A stretch of 64,000 bases of DNA from Leuctra nigra (GCA_934045905.1 OW203773.1:14495246-14559245), one strand, 5' to 3'. Shown: positions 12,334-23,490, counted from the stretch's first letter. Translations and numbers: made by a program. The notes: generated from the letters alone by a model not told the origin.

Positions 12334-12869
12334 TAGTAAATAATCTAATACTCAGGAGTAAAATATAACGTAGTTGTATTTTCTTTTGTAAATGTATTGC
12401 TTTTAACCACTGGGAATTGCTTTTTTATTTTAAAGTACCTACCTACTGTAGAAATTGTTGGAATATGGTAATCTAAGAGAATATTTTAGAAAATGATAGA
12501 ATACTGGTTGAATATAATATAGGGACAAAGTTGAACATATAAGTTATAACACACATTGGCGTAATTTACTTGCCAAATTAAAAGAAATTTACAATCAGCT
12601 TGAAAAAGTGCGACCGTAAAATTCCAAAGGTCATAGAAACCAGACCATTGAAATTAGCACTACAAAACTTGGTATAAAGTAAGACAGACATAAGGAATCG
12701 AATGCCATCAGTTTCAATCCTATAAAAAAAAATCTTGTGTGTATCCTTTAATACCCATTTATGAAATAATCTTCATTAAACTTTATTGAAGCTACAAGTT
12801 TATTTCCATTGCATGACCAGATAAAACAATAATAACTCAATTTCATTACCTCAGTGCCATGTGAATGAA
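12334..12869. other. No recognisable feature
   Basis: No coding motif or repeat identified. Confidence 0.4.
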
Positions 12870-13538
12870 TGGACAATTGACCTGTTGCGAAAAAGCGCGC
12901 GGTAAAAGATGGAACTAAACGAGAGAACGTTTTGAAGGTATATTGGTCGTGTATCATGGACTCTTGCCATGTGAGACCGTGTGGCTTGTGCTTTTAGGCC
13001 ACTTCCCGCAACGTCCTAGTTGGCGCATTATTTCAAATTCAAAATTGATTATTGTTTTCAATGATTTTGAGCCGATTAGACATTGAATCTAGTATAGATT
13101 AGTATTAGTACAAATTATGGTAAGCAATAAAACAATTATAATATAGTTTAAGTTCATTTAAAAGACCAAATATTTTATTAACGGATTATTTGAATAGTTG
13201 GCGGTCTTTCACAACTTGTTTCCTGCCAAGGTTAAAGATGGCGGCGGACGGAATGACAGGTCCTATATTAAACATTGTTATAAAGCATTTCGGAGGTTTT
13301 GGGTGGTTTTGAGTAAGTGATTTGAAGGGAAGAATACAAGAAACGTGATAGGTAAGTATTCTTTCAGTTGTTATTATCACTCAAACATAAATTAACCCCA
13401 AAACGTGAGTTGCCTTCAGCAATAGCCACACGGTCGCAAACGCCAAAAGCCCATGTTACACGACCAAATACCCCCAAAAGTTCTCTCGTTAGTTCCATCT
13501 TTCACCGCACGCGCTTTTTCCGCAACACGTCAATGGGT
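12870..13538. repeat. Imperfect inverted repeat downstream of the P450
   Basis: Arms 12870-12995 and 13420-13538 are inverted and about 80% identical (shared pieces: GTTCTCTCGT, TTAGTTCCATCTTT, CGCGCTTTTT). The centre contains GATGGCGGCGGACGG. It could be an eroded foldback element. It begins about 100 bp beyond the P450 polyadenylation signal. Confidence 0.6.
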
Positions 13539-13634
13539 ACACTTACAATTCAATTCAATTTATTTAATCATCTTGCAAATAGTATACTGTAACAGGTGGC
13601 AAGGATACCACATCTAAATATTCTTAATATTTAA

Positions 13635-13640
13635 TTTATT
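13635..13640 (-). terminator. Polyadenylation signal of the P450 gene
   Basis: AATAAA on the minus strand, 134 nt past the P450 stop codon. A second AATAAA lies near 13560. Confidence 0.6.
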
Positions 13641-13773
13641 ATGTAATACTCAAGTAGCTCACGAAAAATGTAAAATTGATATTACCTATAACCCACGAGC
13701 ACGAGCAGAACCTCTGTGGCACAGAAGTTGTTCAAGAAATTGCACCGTGTAAATGGGACTTTATAAAAATCAA

Positions 13774-14568
13774 TTATCGACGATTTAATTGTACCTTGAA
13801 GCCAACATCAGGATTCAATCCTAATGAAGTTCCAGCCAATATATTTGCATTTATACTTTCCAAAGTTAAATGCGTGGTTACATTCAGCTGCCTGAGAATT
13901 GTGCTCAAAGTACTCTTCATCTGTAGCATTGCGTAGTGACGACCTGGACAATATCTAACCCCTCCACTGAACGGAAGATATGCGAAGGGATGAAGCTTAT
14001 CATATTCATTTGAAGACAGCCAACGGTCAGGACAGAAACTGTGCGCATCTTTGAAATAATGTTCATTGCGGTGCAGAGAGTATGTACAAACAACTGCTAC
14101 GGAATCTTTAGGTAGGATCCTGCCGTTACCGATGGGGATGTCCTCCGGCAACAGTCTTGGAATTAAAGGGGCTGCCGGGAAGAGTCTCAAAGTTTCCTTG
14201 ATCGCTCGTTCCAAGACGACCATCTTGTCCAGATCTTCCGCCGTCACCAGACGCTGATCGCCGGCAAAGATGTCGTCCAGCTCCTGGTGGATCTGGTCTT
14301 GCACGTCGCTGTGGATCGCGATGAGAAGCAGGAAGAATGAAATTGTGAGAGATGTAGATGCTGTTCCAGCTACAAGTAGAATTGACACTTCATCTCTTAG
14401 ATCCTCGGCTGACAAGGGACAACCTTGCGACTCCGAGGCTTCCAGCATCATGTCCAGGAAGGAGTTGATCTTCTTGTCGCCTGAAGTGACCAATCCGGGG
14501 CGTTTGATTCCTCGGTGATACTCGTCCTGTTTCTCTGAGATTATCCCTTCGCTGAGCTCTCGGAAAGC
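13774..14568 (-). CDS. P450 exon 4 (catalytic C-terminal half)
   Basis: 264 codons plus TAA. It follows an acceptor ending GGTTAAAG with a weak pyrimidine tract. Carries the I-helix, the K-helix ETLR, CPDRW, the haem-binding loop and the C-terminus PDVGFKVQLNRR. Confidence 0.93.
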   Translation of the reverse strand, partial: AFRELSEGIISEKQDEYHRGIKRPGLVTSGDKKINSFLDMMLEASESQGCPLSAEDLRDEVSILLVAGTASTSLTISFFLLLIAIHSDVQDQIHQELDDIFAGDQRLVTAEDLDKMVVLERAIKETLRLFPAAPLIPRLLPEDIPIGNGRILPKDSVAVVCTYSLHRNEHYFKDAHSFCPDRWLSSNEYDKLHPFAYLPFSGGVRYCPGRHYAMLQMKSTLSTILRQLNVTTHLTLESINANILAGTSLGLNPDVGFKVQLNRR

Positions 14569-17500
14569 CTTTAACCATAAAATCATTTCATGTAAAAAAG
14601 CAGCTAGGAATTGGATTAAATCTTAAACATCTGCACTGAAAAGGGTTGATATATGTAAAATGATCCAAGTCAATCAGAAATATACGTTATAAATAGTCAA
14701 ATATAGGATGCATCGGGTACAAAATTACATTATATAGTGCATTTATTGTAGGTAGTTTTAGTTTTAGTTTTATTTGTTGTCAACTTAGATCATACATGAT
14801 ACATTGACAGTACAAGTAACACATATATATAGCAACCACATTGTGGACCAAGTACATAGGAAATAAATATAGTAAATCATTAAGTTGTTTACTTGATCAC
14901 GTAACTGTGACGGTGGCTCAAATGGTGAATTACACTGTGGATATAGATTGGCCCAAGTAAACTTAAGTATAGCTGAATGGTTTGTTTAGTCCATGTACGG
15001 CTAGTCCAGATAACGACTAAACGACAAGAGAATTGCCAATTAAAGGGTCATAGCTTGATTGGACACGTTGATTGGACTAGGAAAGCGCTCTGTGTAACTC
15101 GTTGATAAGCGAGCCTTTGTATTGCATGCGAATTAATATGTTTGTGAAATATGTTTCTCTACAGACCTTGAGAATCTTTTTGAAGACTCATTTATCAAAG
15201 GTGCATTGATAAACAATTTATAGGCACATTTTGACATTTGTAAAATCAAGCATAAAAATGTCAGTTAAAAGTCGATAACTCTTGAAGTTCATTACAGATT
15301 TGTCCAAAAAAAACACTTATAATGTTAATGCTAATGGCCATGCTAAATTTGGTGAATCGGTTTCAAATACAATTTCAATTTGCACGTCAGAGTTTCTTTA
15401 ATATTGCCAATCTCCCTAGCCAATTAGTAGGTACGAACGAAAAATCTTGTTTCCGATGAAACTAACTAGGAAAACGCTCTGAGTAACGCGTTGATGAGCG
15501 AGCACGGATACACGCACCACCTCGATCCGAAATTATGTCTATCGAAAATGTCATTAAAAGCCAATAATTCTTGAATTTCGTCACAGACTTGTATAAATAT
15601 CTCCAAAATCTCCAAAAATATTGGTCCCAATAACCTTGCTAAGTTTTAAGTTGATCGATTAAACCTTTGATTGAACGGTTCCTTGTTAAGTTTCAAAAAT
15701 CACAGGATATCTTTCAAACAATATACCTGGGACCACCCATATGATATGATATTACTGTGTACACAAAATCAGATCAATCTTTTGAACGGTCATTATTAGT
15801 TTCATATCGTTTGAAACTTTCTGCTCTAACTACCTTGCCTTGAACTGAAGATTCGAAGTCGCCGTGAATTTGACAGCCAACACACAAAATGTCCCTTAAA
15901 TTACAAAAACTTTTGAAAATAACGACAGATTAGACTGAAAATTGGCAAAAATACCTTAAATGTTGGCACCAATGACCATGCGAAATTTTAAGTTGGTCGG
16001 TCAATCGGTTCTAGTTTAAATTACAAAAATCACCGGAAAAATAGTTTCAAATTTGAACCAATGGGAGGATTTGGCTGAAATGTTTTATGATTGGGTTAAA
16101 TGTTGGTTGCAATGACTTTACTAAATTTCAAAATGATTGGAGCAACCAATCGAAAGATAAATTTTTTAAAATTTGAACCAATCAGGGGATTTCAAAAAAA
16201 TTAGGGTCTGCAAATCTCATATTTGGTCTGGATATGTGTGCAAAATTTCAGCTCGATCGAATAAACGGTGTGACCTGTATACGAGCAGACGACAGACAAA
16301 AAAAAAACAGAGGTTTGTGCCAAAAGAACCAAAAGGAGACGCTCCCTTCGCTCGCTCAATAAACCGATTTTGCTGAATATCATTATGCTAACGCACTGGA
16401 TAGTCATATAATTTGTGTGTAAATAATAGCCTGATCCGTGACTTCGTTTGGCATTAGATGCGGTTAACACAGATAAACAAACAAAAATGAGTTTCGAGAC
16501 ATAATTTTCAAGTGGAGACGCTCGCCCGCTAACCGTCTTTTGTAGTAGACGGAAGTAGTAGTGGTAATAGTAGTTGCAGTCTTAAGTCAGTAAGTCAGTA
16601 AGTCAGTAAGTTTAAGTCAGCAGTTATTAAGTAGTACTACAATTACCTTTACGTATCCAGATACTTCTCTGCCATCACTTGTGAGTTTGAAGATCCAGTC
16701 GATGAGGAGCCAAGGTTGAAAAACTCTTTTAGCAATTATGTCTGCATATCTCGACAATGCTGTATGATCAACCAATTTCGTATTTATAGTTTCGGAACCT
16801 GTAGACACACAAATGCATTTCGAAAATGTGTTCTATTGTTCCGGTATTTATATCGTATATGCAATACATTCTTCATTTATCGATCAAACATATAACGTAA
16901 TGTAATAGAACAGGATATAGAGATGAACCTGAAGCGCCATGATGTATTTGTTGTAGGAACCTACGCTCCTAACGACGACGCACTTGTTAGCGTGAAAGAT
17001 GAGTTTTACCGTAAATTGACGAGATTGTTAGCTATAATTAGCGATCGAAAAGAAATTATTCTCATGAAAGTGGGAAAAGAAGATGACGACTCTGTGGTAG
17101 GCTGGTACGGAGAGGATGTACGTAATGACAATTGGTATACAGGCTCATCGACTATGCAATGAGATTTTTTGAAAATTACGAATTGCTGTTTTCTGCATAA
17201 GGACATATATCCGCAACTTCCTAGACAACTAAAATCTATTATATCTATGTTATAGTCAAGCAGCGTTTAAAGCTTGTGGTCGCTAACGTGAGAGGGGCGA
17301 TGAGAGGGGCTGAATGTTGGCCGGACAAAGTGTGGGATTACAATCCACAGGGACACAGATTGAGGACACACTACCTTCTTGTATCAAAGATAAACCGTCC
17401 AAATTATATTGGAGGGTGTCGAAACTCGATGAAACAATAAACACGGATAATCTTCCTACTACATTAGGTACCTATACGTAAAGTAAAGTACGTAAAGTAC

Positions 17501-20500
17501 CTATACGATCTAGAGGATTCCAATAGGTTTCTCTACAAGTGTATTCCCTAGTAGAAAATACTGATCACCATCTGATCACTTTTGTAAACCAACTTATTCA
17601 CCAATTGTAAACCATTTTGCTCACCAATACATCACATTTGTTTCAAAAGGTGATGCATTGGTGATCCGTTTTATGCCAATTGATAGCCAAGCTCTCGGCT
17701 AACGCAAACCAACTGATAGCAAAAACACACCAATTCATCACTATTATAAACCATGTTGGTCACCAAAACAAACCAACTGATAGCTAAGCACTCGTCTAAC
17801 ACAAACCATCTAGAGCCAAAACACACCAATTCATCACCATTATATACCAATTGGTCACCAAAACAAACCAACTGATAACCATTGAGTACGAATTGATCAC
17901 CAAAACTAACTAATAGGTAACCGTTTGATCATCAAAACAAACTAATAGATAACCATTTGATCACCAATGCATTCCAAGAATTTAGAACAAAATTCCAGAG
18001 TTTAATTAATTACTACAACTTAATTAACATTCGTATACACTATTTGACCACATATCTGTAGAGAATTGGACAGTTACAATTAGCATGCTAATTTAAACAG
18101 GGACGTGCAAATTCTCGAACCGGAAATGCGTACACAACGCACAGAAAACATATACATCCATATTGAATTGAAATATGATCACTCAATCAACACAACATAA
18201 TGCTTTTCATTGAAACTTGAAAATAGCATCTAAGCACCCTGGTAAATATAGCAAATCAGATTCAATTCAAGTGGCACTGGAAAACATTCATTTCGATACT
18301 TCATATCTGACAGATTTGAAAAATGTCAATAAGTTTATACGTTCTTAACTGATTGGGATGAAATTTTGTAAAACTAGGAAAACGCTCTGAGTAACGCGTT
18401 GATGAGCGAGCACGGATACGCGCAACAACTCGAACCGAAATTCTGTCTATCGAAAATATCATTAGAAGCCAATAATTCTTGAATTTCGTCAGACTTTGTA
18501 TAAAATCTCCAAATATTCCTAAAATGTTAACCCCAAACACCATGCAAAGTCTTATGTTGATCCATTGCATTTTTATGATTGAACTGTTCTTTGTTAAGGT
18601 GCTGCAAGCGCGAGCGATTTTGCTGCTAATTGTAGACACTTTTTGCGATACGATTGGAGACGAAATGGGTAAACCAAATTATTTGAAATTTTAATCATGA
18701 TTAGATAAAAGACAAACTTAGGGTTATCCCTTGGTACATTTTTAATTTTTGGTTTCGTTAATTAGTAATAATTAGTGGATTTTTGGTGAAAAATCCTTGT
18801 GAAGATGCAGAAAGGGCATTATTCCCAGGACTTGTGCCCTTGCTGCACTTCACAGGCTCATGGCTTCAATGTAAAAATGGCGTCCTCTGACACCGAGAAT
18901 CCGCTACAGTTGCCAGAAACCCCTGTTAAAAGGAAAATGGGAATAGTATTAAACCCCCTCAAGGGGGGAGTTCAGAATTTGCTAAATGAATTTTCTGAGT
19001 TTTATCAAGACATTTTCTGAAGAAAGTGCCCGTGACCACGAGGATTCGGAATAATGTCTGTAATATTTATAAATGAAGTCTTAAAATTTGTAAACAAATG
19101 TTTGTTTGACCTTTTTGACCTCTTTTGACAGTTAATCTCCCTGAAATAGTGACATTTTAATCATACTTTCCTGTGAATTAGAGAAAGGGCATATGTCCAG
19201 CTCATTGAACCCTCAAATTAGGACAGAAATATATTTTTTGCATGCGTCTACAGACAATAGCTGGGTGTATCGATTTATTGTCTTATTTATGCCAGTAACA
19301 AATTTTTTTTACAAATAGATCCTAAGGGGCGCAATTTGTTTTTCTCGATTATCTCAGAACTAGGTCGGCTGGACTTCAGCCCATTCTGTAATTCGCGATT
19401 CGTTTGTATATTGTACTTCATACTTCCTTCCTTTGATCGAGCCCCGCTCAGCTGGATAATTTTTACGACATTCATTGATTTCATTGGAACTTACCATAAA
19501 AACAATATTTTGTCGAACAATCTAGTTCATAGTATTTTTCTTCGATTATTTAATAATTGATATAGATAAGTATACCTACTTAGTATAAAAATAATAATTC
19601 TTAATCTCATCACTCAAAAGTTCTTCTTGTCCAATACTCCCTGTCGATGCGTTTTCATATGAAACTCATAGTAAATGTTACGATCCGATCCACTGATTGC
19701 ACTCCAACCACGTTTTTGAATGCATTTTCTCCATCATAAAATGATCTACCTAAATAAAGTTATTTGTGTGAAAATAATTTGATGTTGATAAAAGAGTAAA
19801 CCAATTGCAATCCAGTGGTGATGTATTGGTTTACTATCTTTGGTTATCAAACGGTGACTTATTGGTAAGATTTGGTTTACGAAAGAATAAACCATTTGCA
19901 AACCAGTGGTGATGTGTTGGTTAACTATATTTGGCTATCAACTGGTGACTAATTGGTTAGCATTGGTTTACAAAAAAGTAAACCAATTGTAAACCAGATG
20001 GTGATGTATTGGTTTCATTTCTTCGGTTATCTATCGGTAATGAATTGGTTTGTCTTGGTTTGTGTGGTTTGAATTGACGTGAAATGGTGATCAAATGGTG
20101 ATGAATGTTGGCTTGCTGTAGAAGGTTGGTTATGTCGGGTTTACAAATGGTGATCAATTGGTAACCTCGGTTATCAAAATGTGATCAGTTGGTGATCAGT
20201 TGGTGATGTATTCCTTTTACTAGGGTTGCTGTTAATTTACAATCCACAGGGACACAGATTGAGGACACAGAACAACGATCGCTGTGGTGTAAGCCGGATG
20301 ATCCCGGATAAGTGATGTGTACTTGTCAACCCCCAAACCCTTTGCTTCATTACTTTTTAATGGAAGTAACACTAATTCGGACTAAATAACTGGAAAGTTT
20401 AATCCCTGGTACGTGAGTGGGGGTGCCAGGTCCACGCTCCTCAAAAGGCAAATATACAAAATTTCATGACACATAAACATGATTGATCCAGCACTAACCT

Positions 20501-22493
20501 AAAACAGATTCAATGATTGAGGTCATCGAGCATTTCCCGAGGTAACGAAATACGTCTATTGGCGATCCACCAGCAACCTAAACAAGAAAACGAAGCACTT
20601 ATAAAAATCAAGTCCACAATATAAACAATTTCATGATAATTCAAGAATCAAGAACACTATGGTAACTTTGTGTATTGCTAACGTATCAGAATTCATGATC
20701 CAGAAAAGCATCTCAAGGCATCTCATAAAATTATTATGAGTATATTATAAAAATGGCTGTGGAAGATGCACAGGACATTTATAACCCATAGAACACTGAT
20801 ACGAAGAAAAACGATGTACTAACTATTTCGAATTATTTAAACATTTCATAGATCACTGAAAGGGAAATGTTACTCAATAACAATTTGGATCTAATCGTTA
20901 AAGAATTAACTCAAAGTGGCAGTTGCATGCAAATAAATATAATTACAATGATCTATAACGATCTTACGGTTCTTGTATCTATAAGATAATAACATTCGGT
21001 TTGGTGCTAAAAAGGCCATCTGGTAATATCAACTACGACGTTTCGAATTTATTTTAAAAATATTTCTCATGGAGAAAATACAGTAATAAAATGTGAAAAC
21101 TTCTATCAAAGTGTAACTGACATTGAAAACCAATATAACAATATTTTACAAAATATACAGAACTGGTTGGATTAAAAGGAAATTAATATTCTTTAATTAA
21201 TACCACTTAATATCGATAAAAACAACCCTACAATATTTATTAATTATAAATTAAGGTAAGGTAGTACACTGTACCGCCTATACTGCCTGTGTTAAATTTT
21301 GCAACTTCATGTACCTTTTTCTCGGAAGCAGCATTCTGAGTTTTTGTGTGTCATGTATGAGGCTTAATTACTAACTAGTATATGCATGTAGATTCATTAT
21401 TTACAAACAAAAATTGTGTGTTGAACAAGAAAATAAAAGTATATCAATATTTGAAACGATTTATTAAACTCTTTGCTAGAATACATAGTTATAATCTGCT
21501 TGCACATGTACTGGATTATATTTTGAATAATGATGTGAGACAATTAGGGCTCTTACGTCAAATAGTTTTCTGAGATTAAGATATACATCGTTTTTTAGGT
21601 CATTCGTTATAATTTATGTATAAATAGGTAATTTGATTTCTGGCCTAATGCACGATACGCCAAGTATGTTTAGTTTTTTTTATATAAAGCTTTGACTTGG
21701 CCCATTTTTTTATCACTACTTTTCAGTGCTGAATTTGAGATATTTTATTTTTTTAATTGAAGAAACTTAGCTGGTGTTTTTACACGGAGTGTTTTTATGA
21801 GGATTAAATTTACACGAACAATGCAACTTTCATGCAACTTATAACCGATATCTTCTAGTAGAACAACCCTATCAAATATCAAAAGTAATCAAAAATGAAC
21901 AAAGCGTGTAATTTCACAAAACGTTCTATGGTAAATCTCAAAATTGGCAAGTACCCCCGTCTTAGGGCTAATCTGTGTTCTTTGGACTTAATAACATAGT
22001 ACATAAATTCCAAGAAAGTACTTACTTCACATAAATTACTTTCCAGGTTGATTGCGCTCTTTGCAAATATATATATGTAGGTTTGAAGAATAGTTCGATT
22101 GAACGCCAAGGATACAAGTTTATGACGAACAGCCCACGCGTCGCCCGACATTGCTACAGAGCTATTACCAAAGAACATTTCCAAAGATTTGTCTCCTAAA
22201 GGATCATGATCTCTGACTTGAGGATTCTTCAGTACTTTTCCTACTACTTCCGGATCACTCAGAAAGATATATAACTTCGGACCAATCCAAAGTCGATACA
22301 TAGATCCATACTTCTTGGTCAATTTGAGGAGACTTTGGAAGTTTTTCATTCCGTCGTTGGAGAACCACGTCACGTTTCCTATAAATGGCAGCCATCTTGG
22401 TCCAGGCAGTTTTCTGGCATGAATCCACAGATGTCTGTGAGTCCACCAAAACGTGACGTAGAGGACAATCAAGAGAGCCACTGTAACCCACAT
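13774..22493 (-). CDS. Cytochrome P450, CYP4 type, complete four-exon gene
   Basis: Exons 22493-22026, 20577-20499, 16798-16647 and 14568-13774 join in phase (0, 1, 0) into 497 residues, the usual length for a microsomal P450. All junctions are GT-AG. Residues 3-17 form the membrane anchor and KLPGPRWLPFIGN is the proline-rich hinge. The K-helix ETLR is at 358-361, the PxRx-type CPDRW at about 412-416, and the haem loop FSGGVRYCPG at 433-442 with Cys440 as haem ligand. Exon layout, QMK after the haem loop and SIIESVLG-SETINTK place it in the CYP4 clan. Such enzymes are NADPH-dependent monooxygenases in the endoplasmic reticulum, acting on fatty acids, hormones or xenobiotics; the substrate cannot be read from sequence. 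Odd: the I-helix is AGTAST (300-305) where CYP4 enzymes have EGHDTT, losing both the haem-linking Glu and the acid of the acid-alcohol pair. A GTG five codons upstream is in frame, but ATG at 22493 has the better context (AAG before ATG). Confidence 0.92.
14569..15076. other. P450 intron 3, unassigned part
   Basis: No exon-like segment. GCACTGAAAAG (14634) and GGCCCAAGT (14951) are short traces of the B foldback sequence. Confidence 0.4.
15077..16535 (-). mobile_element. HEL-A type 1 copy, interrupted by another HEL-A
   Basis: The 3' part is 15077-15465 (CTAGGAAAGCGCTC at the edge) and the 5' part 16360-16535 (ending AAGTGGAGACGCTCGCCCGC). Joining the flanks of the inner element gives CCGATGAAACTAA-TAAACCGATTTTGCTG, which aligns to the uninterrupted 3194 copy. 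Confidence 0.65.
15466..16359 (-). mobile_element. HEL-A type 2 element, nested
   Basis: Ends CTAGGAAAACGCTC and TTCGCTCGCTCAA, 894 bp. Near the 5' end is AACCAAAAGGAGACGCTC preceded by an A-run. Internal modules include TTTGGCTGAAATG and GCTCGATCGAATAAACGG. It sits within the 15077-16535 copy without a target duplication. Confidence 0.75.
16647..16798 (-). CDS. P450 exon 3
   Basis: 152 nt between TGTCTACAG and GTAATTG. It encodes SETINTK, then RYADIIAKRVFQPWLLIDW and IFKLTSDGREVSGYVK, matching the F/G-helix region of CYP4 proteins. It completes the shared Gly codon from exon 2 and ends in phase 0. Confidence 0.9.
16915..17330 (+). pseudogene. LINE endonuclease-domain relic
   Basis: Encodes VGTYAPNDDALVSVKDEFY then RKEIILM-KVGKEDDDSVVG, the APE-type endonuclease of non-LTR retrotransposons. 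The catalytic GDFNA that should sit between ILM and KVG is deleted cleanly. After RNDN the frame shifts to RLIDYAMRFFENYELLFSA. Another shifted piece (RGAECWP) near 17310 resembles the C-terminal reverse-transcriptase region. Inactive. It lies in P450 intron 2. Confidence 0.7.
17338..17370 (+). repeat. 33-bp direct repeat, copy 1
   Basis: Starts TTACAATCCACAGGGACACA and is identical to 20237-20269. The pair brackets the 2.7 kb element at 17546-20225, at unequal distances from its ends. Confidence 0.8.
18113..18372 (-). mobile_element. HEL-A fragment
   Basis: Starts at GACGTGCAAATTCTCGAACC, the segment just inside the 3' hairpin of the 31473 copy, and runs to AACTGATTGGGATGAAATT, where the next HEL-A 3' end begins. 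Its own terminal ~35 bp is missing. Confidence 0.6.
18374..18607 (-). mobile_element. HEL-A 3'-end fragment
   Basis: CTAGGAAAACGCTCTGAG, GCGTTGATGAGCGAGCACGG, then the first module. It stops at 18607, where a repeat shared with 62220-62375 starts. Confidence 0.65.
18608..18775 (+). repeat. Dispersed repeat shared with 62220-62375
   Basis: Shared pieces include GATACGATTGGAGAC and AGATAAAAGACAAACTTAGG. The other copy is inverted at 62220-62375. In both places HEL-A 3' sequence lies nearby. Confidence 0.6.
20237..20269 (+). repeat. 33-bp direct repeat, copy 2
   Basis: Exact copy of 17338-17370. It may come from the same LINE, whose sequence after the repeat differs on the two sides. Confidence 0.8.
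20499..20577 (-). CDS. P450 exon 2
   Basis: A 79-nt exon between TTGTTTAG and GTTAGTG. It encodes PIDVFRYLGKCSMTSIIES and ends with one base that completes Gly with exon 3. The C-x-x-T-x-I-I-E pattern is the CYP4-clan segment CTLDIICE, which fixes the frame and the exon. Confidence 0.88.
20590..22025. other. P450 intron 1
   Basis: AT-rich, no further exon needed because exons 1 and 2 join in phase. It includes a lone B foldback arm at 21648-21803. Confidence 0.6.
21648..21803 (-). mobile_element. Solo arm of B foldback
   Basis: Contains ACGCCAAGTATG, TTTGACTTGGCCCAT, TTTCAGTGCTGAATTT and TTTACACGGAGTGTTTTTATG, the right arm of the B foldback in CB elements. The opposite arm is absent. Confidence 0.6.
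22026..22493 (-). CDS. P450 exon 1
   Basis: 156 codons: membrane anchor, proline hinge, and the N-terminal half through the C-helix segment (MSGDAWAVRHKLVSLAF, with the WxxxR that contacts a haem propionate). Donor GAA|GTAAGT, phase 0. Confidence 0.92.
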
Positions 22494-22510
22494 CTTGGAG
22501 AATAACACAA

Positions 22511-22546
22511 GACTGTGTGTAGCAGTGCAGTGGGAGGTATTTATAA
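22511..22546 (-). promoter_or_regulatory. TATA box and likely initiator of the P450
   Basis: TTATAAATA on the minus strand (22546-22538) lies 45 bp upstream of the ATG. ACACAGTC about 30 bp downstream (22511-22518) is a plausible transcription start, giving a leader of about 20 nt. A longer leader from an upstream exon cannot be excluded. Confidence 0.55.
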
Positions 22547-22637
22547 GTTACCTCATCACGGTGCATATTCATAATATATAATTACATTTTATGATGAAGA
22601 AATTTCCACAGTATAACTATGAATACATAACATTCTC

Positions 22638-22661
22638 ATAACCTAATGATTAGGTTATGAT
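22638..22661. repeat. Short perfect palindrome
   Basis: CATAACCTAATGATTAGGTTATG: 11-bp arms around one base, about 95 bp upstream of the P450 TATA box. Possible dimeric regulator site or chance hairpin. Confidence 0.5.
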
Positions 22662-22695
22662 ATAAAACAACAGAGATGCCAAAATTATTCCTTAA

Positions 22696-23184
22696 GGAGG
22701 GATCATCATATTTCCCATTTCCTGAGAAATCGTTCAAATTCTACAAACATATAGAACATTTTAATTCTGTACCATAATACCTTTGCTACGAAAAAGTAGG
22801 CACGCTGAGCTAATTTTCGAGATATATTACTAAAAAGTTATAGTTTTTCATTTAATTTAACATTGCGACCATACAGAAAAAGACATGCTGATATTTTCAA
22901 GATAGTTTTAAGCTGCTTTTCATCCCTAAGATTTCTTTGATAAACTACTAAGTTTATCGTGTATCAGGTACAATATTTTATTCTAACAGTTTTAAATGTT
23001 TATGTTCCTGGATGATTTACAGAGCTCTGAGGTTACTGCATTATTTCGACGTTATTCCATCTGAAAATTGCAGTTTTCCATGTAAAGTTGAATTGCCATT
23101 GTGAAACGGTCTTCTAGAAATTCGAAATTCTTTGCAAATTTGTGAACATTTCAAGAAGACCGTGTTTATTTCGTTAGTCCCTCC
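22696..23184. mobile_element. TTAA-flanked MITE upstream of the P450
   Basis: 489 bp bounded by TTAA on both sides with short terminal repeats GGAGGGA and TCCCTCC. It ends about 150 bp from the TATA box. TTAA duplication is typical of piggyBac-type insertion, but the terminal repeat is short. Confidence 0.5.
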
Positions 23185-23490
23185 TTAAGGAAGAACAATC
23201 GATCGATATACAAAAATATTTTTTCTTGAAATTACAAGTTCAAAAACGTTTTCCTACATTTCAACTATATTTATAAGTACTTATAACAGACTCATTTAAT
23301 GTCCAGTAGTTTGCAGCTCCAGTGCAACAATGAGTTTTCAATTTTATGTCATCAGAGGATGAAATCAACTTGAACATGGGAGGTATAGGAAAATAATTTC
23401 GAATTTGGTTTATAACTTTTAAAATAGCACACGTTGGCATTGTTTTCAATTTTTTCACTTTCACTTTTACTTTTGCCGAGAGTGCATATA

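Larger units (their letters stand above)
17546..20225. mobile_element. 2.7 kb inverted-repeat element with subterminal repeats
   Basis: Termini are CCCTAGTAGAAAATAC and its inverse TTCCTTTTACTAGGG. Inside each end lie about 400 bp of tandem motifs of the type TTGGTGATCAATTGGTTT, in opposite orientations at 17565-17980 and 19790-20215. The centre holds HEL-A insertions (18113-18605), a repeat shared with 62220-62375 (18608-18775), and a 73-codon frame (18799-19020, SQDLCPCCTSQAHG) I cannot identify. No transposase and no clear target duplication. Subterminal repeat arrays are known as transposase-binding sites in cut-and-paste transposons; here that is inference. Confidence 0.6.

Noticed and set aside
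13239..13313. Short frame MAADGMTGPILNIVI on the plus strand with good start context
   Set aside because: Only 24 codons between inverted-repeat arms, with no continuing exon found. It may be a chance frame.
15470..15545. Hammerhead ribozyme in the HEL-A 3' end (TTGATGAG ... CGAAAT)
   Set aside because: The conserved CUGAUGA has U at its first position, and stem II cannot pair so as to place GAAA correctly.
16923..17162. Intact endonuclease gene
   Set aside because: The catalytic GDFN motif is deleted and the frame shifts after RNDN.
22494..22508. Upstream GTG as the P450 start
   Set aside because: Eukaryotic genes rarely start with GTG, and the ATG five codons later has a good context and gives a normal anchor length.
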